Assembly: GCA_964507445.1 (NCBI GenBank)
Contig: CAZDQF010000022.1
Span: forward strand, 1-64,000
DNA: 64,000 bases
Direction of reading: 5' to 3'
Source: GCA-2683135 sp964507445
GTDB taxonomy: Bacteria > Planctomycetota > GCA-002687715
Below the pieces are notes generated by a model. That model worked only from the letters and a program-made list of their open reading frames with translations. It did not search any database and was not told the DNA's origin. Shown here piece by piece: positions 25,176 to 36,200 of this stretch; position 1 is the first letter of the stretch, and every line of letters begins with the position of its first letter. The position numbers and the translations under genes are program-made.

Positions 25176-25925
25176 ATGGAGTTCGAGTTCGAGAGAGACC
25201 TGCTCGAAGCCCTGCGGCAGGCCGGCTCGATCGGCGTCATCACCGGAGCCGGCATGTCCGCTCCCTCCGGTATCCCCACCTACCGTGGCCAGGGTGGGCT
25301 GTACGACGACCCGGAGACCGGAGATCGCACCGTGGAAGCGCTCTCAGGGCCGACGCTCCGCGACGACCCGGATCGAACCTGGGAGACGGTCACCCAGCTG
25401 GCCCTGGCCGCCAAGGCCGCTGCCCCCAACGCGGGGCACACCGCGCTGGCCGCACTGGAGAAGAAGGTCGAGCGCTTCGCCCTCCTCACCCAGAACGTGG
25501 ACGGGCTCCACGAAGCCGCCGGCAGCGCCAACGTCATCGACATCCACGGCAACCTGCGACGCACCACCTGCCAGTCCTGCCGCGTGTCGGGCGACGAGCC
25601 GGACTGGGAGGCCCTGAGAGGCGCGCCGCGGTGCCCATGCGGGGGGATCCTGCGGCCGGACGTGGTGCTCTTCGAAGAGACGCTCCCCATGGACAAGGTG
25701 GAGCGCATGCAGCGGGAGCTCCTGCGGCGCCCGCCGGACGTGGTGATGGCCATCGGGACCACCGCGGCGTTCGCCTACATCTGCGAGCCCGTCCACATCG
25801 CTCGCATGAGCGGTCGCACGACCGTGGAGATCAACCCGGAACCGACCACCCTCTCAGAGGTCGTGGACCACAGGATCGAGGGCAGCGCTCATCTGGTCCT
25901 CCCCGCCCTCGTCGCCGCCCTGTGA
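25176..25925 (+). CDS. NAD-dependent protein deacylase (sirtuin)
   Basis: 249 residues with all Sir2 hallmarks: GAGMSAPSGIPTYRG for NAD binding, LLTQNVDGLHEAAG, the catalytic histidine in DIHGNLRR, and four zinc cysteines (CQSC then CPCG). It removes acyl groups from lysine while consuming NAD+. The ATG at 25176 gives the usual short N terminus. No acetyltransferase lies beside it, so targets cannot be guessed from context. Confidence 0.95.
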   Translation: MEFEFERDLLEALRQAGSIGVITGAGMSAPSGIPTYRGQGGLYDDPETGDRTVEALSGPTLRDDPDRTWETVTQLALAAKAAAPNAGHTALAALEKKVERFALLTQNVDGLHEAAGSANVIDIHGNLRRTTCQSCRVSGDEPDWEALRGAPRCPCGGILRPDVVLFEETLPMDKVERMQRELLRRPPDVVMAIGTTAAFAYICEPVHIARMSGRTTVEINPEPTTLSEVVDHRIEGSAHLVLPALVAAL

Positions 25926-26594
25926 TCACTCCCGACGCCTGAAGTGGAGCATGTAGTTCTCTTCCAGGAAGCGGTCCTCTCCCACCTTCTCGAAGCCGGC
26001 GGCCTCGATCTCCGCAGTGAACACCTCCTCCCCCGCGCGCACGTGACCGAGCACGAACGGTCTCGAGACCCCGGGGATGCGGATGAAGTCGATCACCACC
26101 AGTCGCCCACCGGGGCGAAGGGCTCGCCGGATGGACCGCAGTGAATCGCCGGGATACTCGAAGTGGTGGTAGGTGTCGCAGATGAAGACGATATCGACGG
26201 AGGAAGGAGGGAGCTCCACGGAACGCTCGGTGCATTGCACGGCGGTCAGGTTCGGCAGCCCTTCCTGCGCCGCGAAGTCCCGCACGTGATCCACGAAGTA
26301 GGGCATGAGGTCCACGGCATAGACCTGCCCCAGGGAGCCCACCCGCTCCGCGAAGAGCCGGGACATGAACCCGGTTCCGCAGCCCACATCGGCGATCGCC
26401 GCCCCGCGGAAGACACCAACCGCATCCACGATGCGTTCCCGCTCCGTCCAGATCTCGCGGCTCTCCACCTCGAACCGCCCCTCCCACATGGCGACGGAAG
26501 GCTGGTCGTAGTAGGCGTCGTTGATACCCGGACGCACGCTCTCGGCGGTGCAAGCAGCGAGCAAGAACAGCGGCAGCAGCAGGAATCCACGCAT
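25926..26594 (-). CDS. Class I SAM-dependent methyltransferase with a lipoprotein signal
   Basis: 222 residues. The Rossmann methyltransferase core is clear: AAIADVGCGTGFMSRLFAE (motif I), VYAVDLMPYF, VDIVFICDTYHHFEYP and ALRPGGRLVVIDF. The N terminus is MRGFLLLPLFLLAACTAES, a textbook lipoprotein signal with the lipobox LAAC, so the enzyme would leave the cytoplasm, where SAM is normally confined. The start at 26594 is chosen because the signal begins there; the frame is open further upstream without coding character. It ends directly against the sirtuin stop. Confidence 0.85.
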   Translation of the reverse strand: MRGFLLLPLFLLAACTAESVRPGINDAYYDQPSVAMWEGRFEVESREIWTERERIVDAVGVFRGAAIADVGCGTGFMSRLFAERVGSLGQVYAVDLMPYFVDHVRDFAAQEGLPNLTAVQCTERSVELPPSSVDIVFICDTYHHFEYPGDSLRSIRRALRPGGRLVVIDFIRIPGVSRPFVLGHVRAGEEVFTAEIEAAGFEKVGEDRFLEENYMLHFRRRE

Positions 26595-26790
26595 GACTCT
26601 CTTCCTTCGTTGAGGCCCCCCAAGGGGGCTCATACCATGCAGAGCGGTGGGCGCGAAAGGCCCGCAGCCAGGAACTGGGACCAGGCCCACGGGGCCCCTT
26701 CCCACCCGACGGTTCTGGCAGAATGCCCGGCACCGGCAGCCAGCCCCGGCGGATCTCCCTCTCTCGATTCCCACTCATCAGAGCACCACC

Positions 26791-28089
26791 TTGCGGAAGA
26801 CGCCAGCCTCCACCAGCACCGTCCTTCTGGTGCTGTTCCTCGACCTGGTCGGGTTCAGCATCATGTTCCCGATGTTCGAGCGCATCCTCCACTTCTACGG
26901 CGAGGACAGCGGCGGCATGCTCCAGGCGGTCAACGGGTGGCTTGATGCCACCTTCGACATCTCCGATCAGGGACGGCACGCCGCCTTGTTCGGGGGGGTT
27001 CTCGCCGCGCTCTACTCCGTGATCCAGTTCGTGGTGACTCCGTTCTGGGGTCGATTGTCGGACCGCATCGGCCGACGGCCGGTGCTGCTCGCGACCGTCA
27101 GCGTCAACCTGGCGGGATACGTGCTCTGGATGTTCGCAGGGAGCTTCGAGGTCTTCGTCATCTCTCGCGTGGTCTGCGCCTTCGCCTCCGGCAACATCAG
27201 CGTCGCGAGCGCTGCGATCGCCGACCTCTCCACCGAGGAGAACCGCGCGCGGGCCATGGGCCTGATGGGGGCTGCCATCGGCCTCGGGTTCATCATGGGG
27301 CCGGCCCTGGGCGGGCTCTACGTCCTCAACTGGGTGCCCAAGTTCGAGAGCGGAGCACACTGGGCCCTCAACCCCTTCACGATCCCGGCGGCGGTGGCCG
27401 CGGTGCTCTCGCTCATCAACCTGGTCTCGCTGACCACTCGCTTCGGTGAGACCCTCCCGCCGGGAGAACGGCGCCCCCATTCCGCCGGCCGCTCCGCGAA
27501 CCCACTGCTCCTGTTCCGCCGGGACCTGGGCCCTGGGATTCCGACCCTCAACCTCTCCTACCTCCTGTTCATGATCGGGTTCGCCGGGTTCGAAGGCACC
27601 CTGGTGTTTCTGCTGCACGGGCACCTGGGGTACGGACCGGGTTGGTCCGCCGCCTGCATGGTGTGGCTGGGGTTCATGTCCGCCATGATCCAGGGCGGCG
27701 TGGTGCGGCGCGTGGTCCGCCGCACCGGCGAGAGGAAGCTGGTGTCCTACGGGCTCATCCTGCTCATACCCGGGTACCTGCTCTGCGCCGCCACGGGTCT
27801 CACGGATCAGGCCTGGTCGCTGTGGCTCGGGATCACCCTGCTCGCCATGGGGGTCGGCTTCCTCAGCCCCACCATGTCAGCGATGATCAGCTTGCGGACC
27901 TCGAGCGCCACCCAGGGCATGGCCATGGGTTCCTACCGATCCGTGGGGGCCCTGGGCCGGGCGGTGGGGCCCCTGTTGGCTGCGGTGCTGTACTTCAGCG
28001 GCGGAGCCGTGGTGCCCTATGTCACCGCAGCGCTGCTCTGCCTCCCGTGCCTGATTCTCGTCCAACGGGTACCTGGCAGGGCCCCCTGA
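26791..28089 (+). CDS. MFS transporter
   Basis: A major-facilitator permease with 12 predicted helices and typical signatures: FLDLVGFSIMFPMFERIL in helix 1, FWGRLSDRIGRRPVLL in the loop between helices 2 and 3, and a substituted repeat later (MGVGFLSPTMSAMISLRT). It resembles TetA-like proton-coupled drug exporters, but the substrate is unknown. No ATG lies near the first helix: TTG at 26791 gives a seven-residue N terminus, and GTG at 26647 would add 48 unlikely residues, so I use TTG with moderate confidence. Confidence 0.88.
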   Translation: MRKTPASTSTVLLVLFLDLVGFSIMFPMFERILHFYGEDSGGMLQAVNGWLDATFDISDQGRHAALFGGVLAALYSVIQFVVTPFWGRLSDRIGRRPVLLATVSVNLAGYVLWMFAGSFEVFVISRVVCAFASGNISVASAAIADLSTEENRARAMGLMGAAIGLGFIMGPALGGLYVLNWVPKFESGAHWALNPFTIPAAVAAVLSLINLVSLTTRFGETLPPGERRPHSAGRSANPLLLFRRDLGPGIPTLNLSYLLFMIGFAGFEGTLVFLLHGHLGYGPGWSAACMVWLGFMSAMIQGGVVRRVVRRTGERKLVSYGLILLIPGYLLCAATGLTDQAWSLWLGITLLAMGVGFLSPTMSAMISLRTSSATQGMAMGSYRSVGALGRAVGPLLAAVLYFSGGAVVPYVTAALLCLPCLILVQRVPGRAP

Positions 28090-28217
28090 CCCACCCCCGC
28101 GACAATTCCCATCCAGGCGCGGCGTATTGGCGCGGAAACCGGCCGCGACGATACGATACGATCGACGTCGGTTGTCGCTTTCATGCCGGATCAGGCAGGA
28201 AGTCTGACGCTCTTCCC
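28090..28217. other. Intergenic region before the histidine kinase
   Basis: 128 bases between the MFS transporter and the kinase. It contains a short tandem repeat (ATACG twice, within GACGATACGATACGATCGACG-like sequence at about 28147-28166) that could be a binding site. No terminator is evident. Confidence 0.25.
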
Positions 28218-29954
28218 ATGACAGAGACCATCGCAATCCTGGTGTCCGTAGCGGCGTGCCTGGTCGCCGCCGCCGCCGCATTCCGGTGTCGGCGTACGAA
28301 CCAGCGTTATCGCACGCTGCTGGGCGAATTCTCCAGGGCGGTCTCGGACAGCTCCAGCCAGCTGGAGTCGGGGGAGATCCGCCTCCGTCAGCTCATGCGC
28401 GTCGTGCCCGTCGGTCTCTTCGAGATGGACCTGCAGGGTCGCATGCTCCACATGAGCCAGCGCGGACGACGGATGCTCGGTCTGTCCCGAAGCCACTGCA
28501 AGGGGGACCTCTGGCTCGAATCCGTCCTCGAGGCGGATCGCCCTCGCCTGCGAGGAGCGCTCGACGCCGCCGTCGGCAACCAGGCGCCGTTCACCTCTCG
28601 CTGTCGGAACGCCGCCGATGACCGGGTCCTCGATATCAGCGCGGAGTTGCGTCACGACGGGGACGAATGCTGCATCGGCTTCGTCGGGTCCATCACCGAC
28701 GTCACGGAGCGCGTCAGGGAGGAAGACGAAGGACGGCGAATCGAAGACCGGATCCGGCAGGCGCAGAAGATCCAGAGCCTGGGCGTGCTCGCGGGCGGCA
28801 TCGCCCACGACTTCAACAACCTCCTCGTGGGGATCCTGGGGAACGCCAGCCTCGTCCTCGAGGATCTGCCCCCCGGCCCTTCCCGGGTCGCCGTGGATCA
28901 GATCCAGGGCGCCGCGCTCAGAGCCGCCGATCTCGCCGATCAGATGCTCGCGTACTCCGGCAAGGGGAAGTTCGTGGTCCAGCCCCTGGACCTCAACGCG
29001 CTCATCAAGGCGAGCGGGCAGATCCTGGACATCACCACGGACAAGCAGGGAACCCTGGAGTACCAGCTGGCGGAAGAGCCGTTGCCGACGGAGGCGGACG
29101 CCACCCAGGTCAGGCAGGTGCTGATGAATCTGGTCACCAACGCTTCAGAGTCCTACGGGCCCAGGAGCGGAAAGGTCATCGTCCGCAGCGGCACGACCGA
29201 AGTCAGCGAAGAAGTCACCGAGAACACATACTCGGATGGCCCGCTGCCCACCGGGACCTATGTGTTCCTGGAGGTGGAAGATCAGGGCGAGGGCATGGAC
29301 GCCCGGACCCAGGACAGGCTGTTCGATCCGTTCTTCACGACCCGGTTCACCGGCAGAGGCCTGGGTCTCGCCGCGACCCTGGGCATCGTGCGTGGACATC
29401 ACGGCGCCATCCAGATGGAGTCTCACCCGGGGGTCGGAACGAAGATGCGCGTGTTGCTACCAATCACGGCCCGTCCCGTGCTGCAGCCGCCTCGGCGACT
29501 GGATCACGCCCCGTCGGTGGCGAACACGGCCACCGTCCTCATCGTCGACGATGAGGAGACCGTCCTGGACATGGCGTCCCGTATGCTCCGCGCCAGGAAC
29601 TTCACCGTCTTGACCGCGCCGGATGGCCCTGCTGCCCTCAGCCTCCTCGAGACCAACAGCGCGGAGATAACGGTCGTGCTGCTGGACATGGTCATGCCGG
29701 GGATGAACGGTCACGAGGTGTTGGCGGCCATGCGCGACCTCGACCCCAGCGTTCGCGTGGTGATGACCAGCGGCTACTCGGAGACCCATGTGAAGGAGGG
29801 TCTCGACCACGAGATCTCCGGCTTCATCCAGAAGCCCTACCGCCCGGCAGCCCTGGAGTCGGTGTTGCTCGAGGCCATCCAGGCGACCGGCGACGAACCC
29901 CTCGGCTCGAGCGTCTCCGGTCAGCCCGCAGGCCGGACAGACGGGGCCGCTTAG
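28218..29954 (+). CDS. Hybrid sensor histidine kinase/response regulator
   Basis: 578 residues: one N-terminal transmembrane helix (about 4-24), a PAS domain (about 55-165), a dimerisation/phosphoacceptor segment with GGIAHDFNNLL (His about 197), an HATPase domain (NLVTNASES, DQGEGMD, FFTTRFTGRGLGL) and a C-terminal receiver domain (VLIVDDEETVL, phosphoacceptor Asp in VVLLDMVMPGM, Lys in FIQKPYRP). There is almost no periplasmic sensor region, so the signal is probably read by the PAS domain or inside the membrane. No cognate regulator lies beside it; the receiver may act as an internal relay. The family N terminus fixes the ATG at 28218. Confidence 0.94.
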   Translation: MTETIAILVSVAACLVAAAAAFRCRRTNQRYRTLLGEFSRAVSDSSSQLESGEIRLRQLMRVVPVGLFEMDLQGRMLHMSQRGRRMLGLSRSHCKGDLWLESVLEADRPRLRGALDAAVGNQAPFTSRCRNAADDRVLDISAELRHDGDECCIGFVGSITDVTERVREEDEGRRIEDRIRQAQKIQSLGVLAGGIAHDFNNLLVGILGNASLVLEDLPPGPSRVAVDQIQGAALRAADLADQMLAYSGKGKFVVQPLDLNALIKASGQILDITTDKQGTLEYQLAEEPLPTEADATQVRQVLMNLVTNASESYGPRSGKVIVRSGTTEVSEEVTENTYSDGPLPTGTYVFLEVEDQGEGMDARTQDRLFDPFFTTRFTGRGLGLAATLGIVRGHHGAIQMESHPGVGTKMRVLLPITARPVLQPPRRLDHAPSVANTATVLIVDDEETVLDMASRMLRARNFTVLTAPDGPAALSLLETNSAEITVVLLDMVMPGMNGHEVLAAMRDLDPSVRVVMTSGYSETHVKEGLDHEISGFIQKPYRPAALESVLLEAIQATGDEPLGSSVSGQPAGRTDGAA

Positions 29955-30276
29955 GCAGCCCCAACCCCCGTCTCTTGGTCATCATCTGACGATCCCGGCC
30001 CCCGCACCGGACGAGGTCGGCCGGCCCATGGAACGGTCCCCCAAGGCCTGATCCCGTGGGTCTGAAAACGGAAAACCGAGCCCGGATCCTCGATTCCGAA
30101 ATTCTCGCTCAAGCCGCAGGCCTCACGACCCCGATGCAGTAGCCGATAGGCCCGGTTGCTCTTCTGTTGGCACCGAATCGGTTCCGACGGGGATTTCAGG
30201 CGTTCGGGTCAGGCGAATATCGGCGGACAGGCGACGAGGGGTGCCTGTCTCCCCGGACGAGAAGGGATCAGGATTC
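29955..30276 (+). promoter_or_regulatory. 322-bp leader/promoter region of the giant lipoprotein gene
   Basis: No gene lies here. AACCGAGCC at 30074-30082 can pair with GGCCCGGTT at 30149-30157 (8 of 9 pairs), closing a 66-base loop. Inside it GGCCT (30119-30123) can pair instead with AGGCC (30148-30152), which excludes part of the outer helix. A second element is ACCGA-A-TCGGT at 30172-30182, an operator-like inverted repeat. The segment could be a structured leader RNA or simply GC-rich spacer; the pairing is seen, the role is inference. Confidence 0.35.
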
Positions 30277-33200
30277 ATGAGTACGCGGTATGCGCGCTTT
30301 GTGGGAAGCACCACCATGTGGGGCTTCCTGGTGGCCACGATGTTGGTGCTCACCGCCTGCGGCGGTGGCGGAGGCGGGGTTGGTGCTGACAGCCCACCGC
30401 CGGCAGCGGTGACGGCATTCGTCCCGCAATCCGGGTCAAACCAGCAGAACGTGATCAATCCCAGCAACCAGAGCGACTTCTGGGTGCGGGTGGAGGTGGG
30501 ACCCGAGTCCAGCTCCGAAGACACCATTACGGTGTCCATCGGTGACGGCAACACGGGCCCGTCCGTCTCGGCGCAGGCGCCCGCCCCCCAGGGGCAGGGC
30601 GGCTTGAAGCTGGGCCCCATCAACGCGCGGGATCTCCCCGACGGGTCTCATCCGCTGATCGTGGAGATCACCAACGCCGCCGGTAGCAGCGGCCCGGTGG
30701 TCATGGGGACGGTCCTGAAGGACACCACCTTCTACACGACCGCGGTCTCCTCGTTCATCACGGCCTTCCCCGCTGGCAACCAGGCCAACGGCACCGCCAT
30801 GGAGAACGTGATCAACCTCGTCAACCTCGGCAACACGACCGTCGCCACGGTGTGGGGACCCGACGCTGACGAGACCCTGACCTTCGTGGTCGAGATCACG
30901 GACGAGCGGGGCAACGTCGCATTCAGCCCGACCTTCAGCGGTCCTGAGGGTGCGGGCGCGTTCAACGTCCAGGGCATCGACGCCAGCAACCTGGAAGACG
31001 GTCCGGTGACCGTCACCGTCCGGGTGACGGACGGCGGCGGCAACGAGACCGCCTTCCCCGGCGCCGCCGGAATGAAGGACACCGTCGTCTCCACGCCGGT
31101 AGCCGCGTACGTCCCTGCGGGCGCAGAGAACCCGGCGGACTACATCAACGCCAGCAGCCAGGCGGCGGTGATGACACGGGCCATCCTCAGCGGGAGCTTC
31201 GGCCCCGAGGAGACCATCACGGTCGAGCTGAGCGACGGCGTCAACACCGTCACCAGCGAGTCCCAGACCGTCGCGGTCCCCGAAGGCCCCAACGACTTCT
31301 CGTTCGACTTCCCCACCCTCGATTGCTCTACGTTCAGCGAAGGTCTCGCCAGCCTCACCGCGTACGTGGAAGACGATCACGGCAACCGCACCACGTTCTC
31401 GGGTCAGCACCCCGTCAAGGACACCGTCATCGGCCAGGTCATCGCGACCCTCGTCGCACAGGGCCAGAGCAACGCGCCGGGCATCATCAACATCGCGTCC
31501 GAGACCCAGGTCTACCTCAACGTGACCTGCGACGGGCAGACCGCTGCCGGCGACTTCGTCACGGCCCACTTCGAGACCTCGGGCCTGCAGGCGCAGAGCG
31601 CGCCCGTCAGCGTCTCCGGTCCGGGAACTGCCATGATCGGTCCGGCGGACACGTCGCTCCTCTACGACGGGAACGTGACCGTCCGCGCCACCATGACCGA
31701 CGCGGCCGGCAACTCCTGGAACGGCGCCACCAGCGTCGCTGACAAGGGGACCGTCGCTCCTTCGACGCCGGCGTACGTACGGATCGCTTCCGGTCCGTCC
31801 AACGCCCAGGACATCATCAACGGATACAACGCCTCCTCGGTGACCGTGGAGACCATGACGGGAGCCGGCGACGATCCGTCCCGCACCGTCACCTTCACCG
31901 CCACCAACGGCAGCGTGACCCTGACACAGACCCTCCCCGCCACCACGGGGAACACGGCCATCGCGTTCAACGGCGTCGACTTCTCGGAGATGGGCGATGG
32001 TCCGTTCCAGCTCACCTGCTGGGCCACGGACGGCTTCGCCAACCGCTCCGAGTCCCCGAGCGCCAACGCCACGAAGGACACCTTCGGTCCCGCCTCGCCC
32101 GCCAACATCTACGTGCGGAACAGCGGCAGCAACCCGCAGGGCTTCATCAGCGCCGCCAACGTGACGGCGACCCAGTTCGTGGTGAACCACGGCGCCCTGG
32201 ACCTGGGCGTCGCCTGGCAGTTGATCGTCACCGACCAGTTCGGCGGCAACGTCAGCTCCAGCACCATGCACTCCGAAGGCAACCCCACGGACATCGGCCC
32301 GACCACCATCACGCTCAACACGTCGAGCCTGGCGGACGGCCCCATCAGCATGACCTACAACGCCGCGGACCCCGCGGGGAACACGGTCAGCTATGCCTCG
32401 TGGACAGCCACCAAGGACGTCCTGCCCGCGGGTCCCCCTTCGACGCTCATCGTTCAGTCGGGGCCCACCAACGGCAACAACGTCATCAACATGCACAACG
32501 AGGTCTCCACTCATGTGAAGGCCGTCTTCGGTAGCGGCACTCTCGGCGGCGGCGAGCTCTTCACCGTGACCGTGACGCCTCAGGGTTCCAGCTCGCCGGC
32601 GGTGAGCTACGGGCCGGTCTCCGGCGCGGCCATCGGCGGGAGCACGTTCTCCTTCGGGCCGCTCAACACGACGGCCATCCCGGAAGGCAACGTCAGCGTG
32701 CGCATCGACATCGTCGACGCCGCGGGCAACGCCGCCTCCTACAACGGCAGCACCGCCATCAAGGACGTCACGCCCCCGGCCATGCCGAGCAGCGCGGCCA
32801 TCCCCGCCGGTGCCTCCAACCCCGCGAACTTCATCAACACGGCCACTGAGAGCAGCGTCACCGTGGACGCGGTGTTCGGCGCCGGGTCCGACAGCTCGGA
32901 TCAGGTGACCCTCACCCTGCAGGGGCCGGCCTTCTCCATCTCCACGCCGACCACGTCGGCGCCGGCCGGAGCGGGCCCCATGAGCTTCACCGGGATCAAC
33001 ACCTCGACCATGTTCGACGGCTCGGTGGCCATCACCATGACCCTCGAGGACGCCTACCAGAACACGACCTCGTTCACCGGGACCGCCGCGATCAAGGACA
33101 CCGTCGCGGCGGCCACGCCGATCAACGCCGCGGTCGCCGCCGGCCCCAACAACCCCCAGGGTTACATCAACGGGGCCAGCATGTCGGCCACCAGCGTCGC

Positions 33201-36200
33201 CGTCGAGTTCCCCGACCCGTTCGAGGACAACGGCACGTGGCGGGCGATCCTGACGGACACCGTCGCTGGCAGCGTCTCGGCAGCCTGGAACCCGACCTCC
33301 GCCACCGGCGGTAACTCGAGCGTCTCCGTGGACACGTCGAGCCTGATGGACGGCACCATCACGATCTCCGTCGAGGTCACGGACGAGGCGGGCAACACCT
33401 CCGTCCACGCCTCCTGGAGCGCCATCAAGGACAGCGTCGCCACCGGCGCCCCCACGTCGCTCACCATCGCCGCGGACACCAACAACGCGGTGAACGTCGT
33501 GAACCAGCACAACGAAGGCAACGCCATGGTGCGCGCCGCCTTCGCCAACGGCGTCCTGGAGGGCGGCGAGCTCTTCACGGTCACCCTGACGCCCCAGGGC
33601 CTCAGCAGCCCGGCGGTCACCTACGGACCGATCTCCGGTGGCGCCACCGGCGGCAGCGTCTTCAACTTCGGCCCCATGGACACCGCTCTGATTCCGGAGG
33701 GTGCCATGGACATCACGTTGCAGATCGAGGACCCGGCCGGTAACGCCGCCTCGTTCCTCGGCACCGTGGCCACCAAGGACGTGACCCCGCCCGCCGCCCC
33801 GAGCAGCGGCATGATCGTCGCCGGCGCCAGCAACCCGGCGAACTACATCAACATCAGCAACGAAGCCAACGTGAACGTTGACGTCGTCTTCGGTGCCAGC
33901 TCCGACCCCAGCGACCAGGTGACCCTGGCGCTGCAGGGGCAGGCGTTCACGATCTCCCCCGCTCAGGTGGGCGCGCCCAACGGCGCTGGCACCCTGAGCT
34001 TCACCGGGATCGACACCACCGCCATGTTCGACGGCACCGTCGCCGTGAGCGTGACCGTGGAGGACACCTACGGCAACGAGAGCACCTTCACCGGCACACC
34101 CGCCGAGAAGGACACGGTGGCTCCGGGCGCGCCCAGCGCCGCCGGGATCGCCGCTGGCAATGGCAACACCGCCGGGTTCATCAACCAGAGCAACGAGACC
34201 TCGGTCTTCGTTCAGGTGGAGTTCCCCAACGGCGCGTTGAGCGGCGGCGAGCTGTTCACCGTTGAGATGACGCCTCAGGGCAGCGGCTCTCCGCTGGTGA
34301 CCTACGGCCCCATCTCCGGCGGCGCCATCGGCGGCAGCACCTTCACCTTCGGCCCCATGGACTCCACGCCCATCCCGGAGGGCGGCGTGGACGTGAACGT
34401 CATGGTCGAAGACAGCGCCGGCAACATCACCAGCTTCGCCGGTGCCATCGGCACCAAGGACGTGACCGCACCGGCGGCGCCCACCGCGGCGTTCGTCCCG
34501 TCGGGCACCTCCAACCCGATCAACGTGATCAACATGCACAACGAAGGCAGCGTCGACGTGGACGTGTCCTTCGGTGCGACGTCCGTGGACACGGACCAGG
34601 TGACGGTCACCCTTCAGGGGTCCAGCTTCACGGCCACGTCGTCTCCGGCGACCGCTCCGAACGGCTCCGGGACCATCACCCTGGCGGGTATCAACGCCGC
34701 GGCCTTCTTCGACGGCCCGGTCGCCATCACGGCCACGGTCCAGGACACCTCCGGCAACCAGATCACGTTCTCCGGAACCGCCGCCACGAAGGACACCGTG
34801 GCGCCTCCAGCGCCCATCATCGCGGCGGTCCCCGCGGGCGGTTCCAACCCGGTCAACACCGTCAACATCGCCACGGCGGGCGCCTTCTCCGTGGACGTGA
34901 CCTGGGACAGCTCCGCTGACGCCTCCGCAGCCGCGGTGGTGACCGTGGAGGACGGATCCAACCCGGTCGTCTCAGGCTCCATCGCCCCGAACCCGTCCAG
35001 CACGGTCAGCTACGGCGGCCTCGACGGCACCCTGCTGGCGGAGGGCAACCACGTCATCCGCGTGGACGTCACCGACGCCAACATGAACGTCACCACGTTC
35101 ACCGGTACCGCCGTGCTGAAGGACTCGATCGCGCCGGGCAACCCGGACTCCCTGCAGGTCCAGAGCGGGGCAAGCAACGCCGCGAACGTGATCAACGAGA
35201 GCAACGAGAACTCGACGTTCGCTCAGGCCACGTTCCTCAGCGGCGTGCTCGTAGGCGACGAGCTGTTCACCGTGACCATCACTCCGCAGGGGCTCACGTC
35301 CCCGGCGGTCACCTTCGGCCCCGTCTCCGGCGGCGCCGCCGGCTCCAGCACCTTCAACTTCGGTGCCATGGACACCACGGTGATCCCGGAGGGCAACGTG
35401 GACGTGGCTCTCCAGATCGAGGATCAGGCGGGCAACGTCACGACGTTCGCTGGCGCAGCGGCGTTCAAGGACGTCACCGCACCGAGCGACCCGACGAGCG
35501 CTCAGGTGATCGCCGGCGCCAGCAACGCAGCCGACATCATCAACATCACCAACGAGAGCAGCGTCAGCGTTGACGTCGCCTTCGGCGCCAGCTCGGACAG
35601 CGCGGACCAGGTCACCGTGACCCTCCAGGGAGCCGCCTTCAGCGTCTCCTCGGGCCCGGTGGCTGCTTCTGCGGGGGCCGGCACCGTCAACTTCACGGGG
35701 ATGAACACATCCGTCATCTTCGATGGCAACGTGGCCGTCTCCGTGACCATCGACGACGCATACGGCAACCAGACCATCTACGCCGGGACCACGGCGTGGA
35801 AGGACACGGTGGCGCCCACCATCCCCACCTTCGCGGGGATCGCGGCGACCGCCAACAACCCGGTCAACTGGGTGAACATGGCCAGCCAGGGGCAGGTGGA
35901 GGTCCTGATGACCTTCCCCAGCACCTCCGAGGCGACGGACATCGTGACCCTCACGATCGCGGACTCCGGCTCCGGCAGCATGAGCTACGGCCCCACCAAC
36001 GCCACGGACGGCGCAGGCAACCTGGCGTTCGTCAACCAGGACTTCTCCGGTCTCGTGGACGGGGCGCTCAACGTCACCGTTGACATCGCCGACCAGGCCG
36101 GGAACACGGCCACGTCCTCCGGCACCAGCGCGACCAAGGACACGGTCCCGCCCACCGCCCCGGTGAGCTGGTCCATCGTCGCCGGCGCCAACAACTCCGC

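Noticed and set aside
26647..26790. An N-terminal extension of the MFS transporter from GTG 26647
   Set aside because: The 48 residues are low-complexity Pro/Arg/Gly, unlike MFS N termini, and the first helix starts right after TTG 26791.
30060..30185. A formal cyclic-di-GMP (GEMM) riboswitch call
   Set aside because: The required conserved core (including the GAAA loop hairpin and the CGCAAAGCC segment) is not matched, so I list the region only as a possible leader.
30436..34539. A 1,367-codon open frame antisense to the giant gene
   Set aside because: It and similar frames at 34972-37485 and 37510-39111 mirror the GC-rich codon structure of the sense repeats, have Val/Gly/Arg-rich nonsense composition and recur with the repeats.
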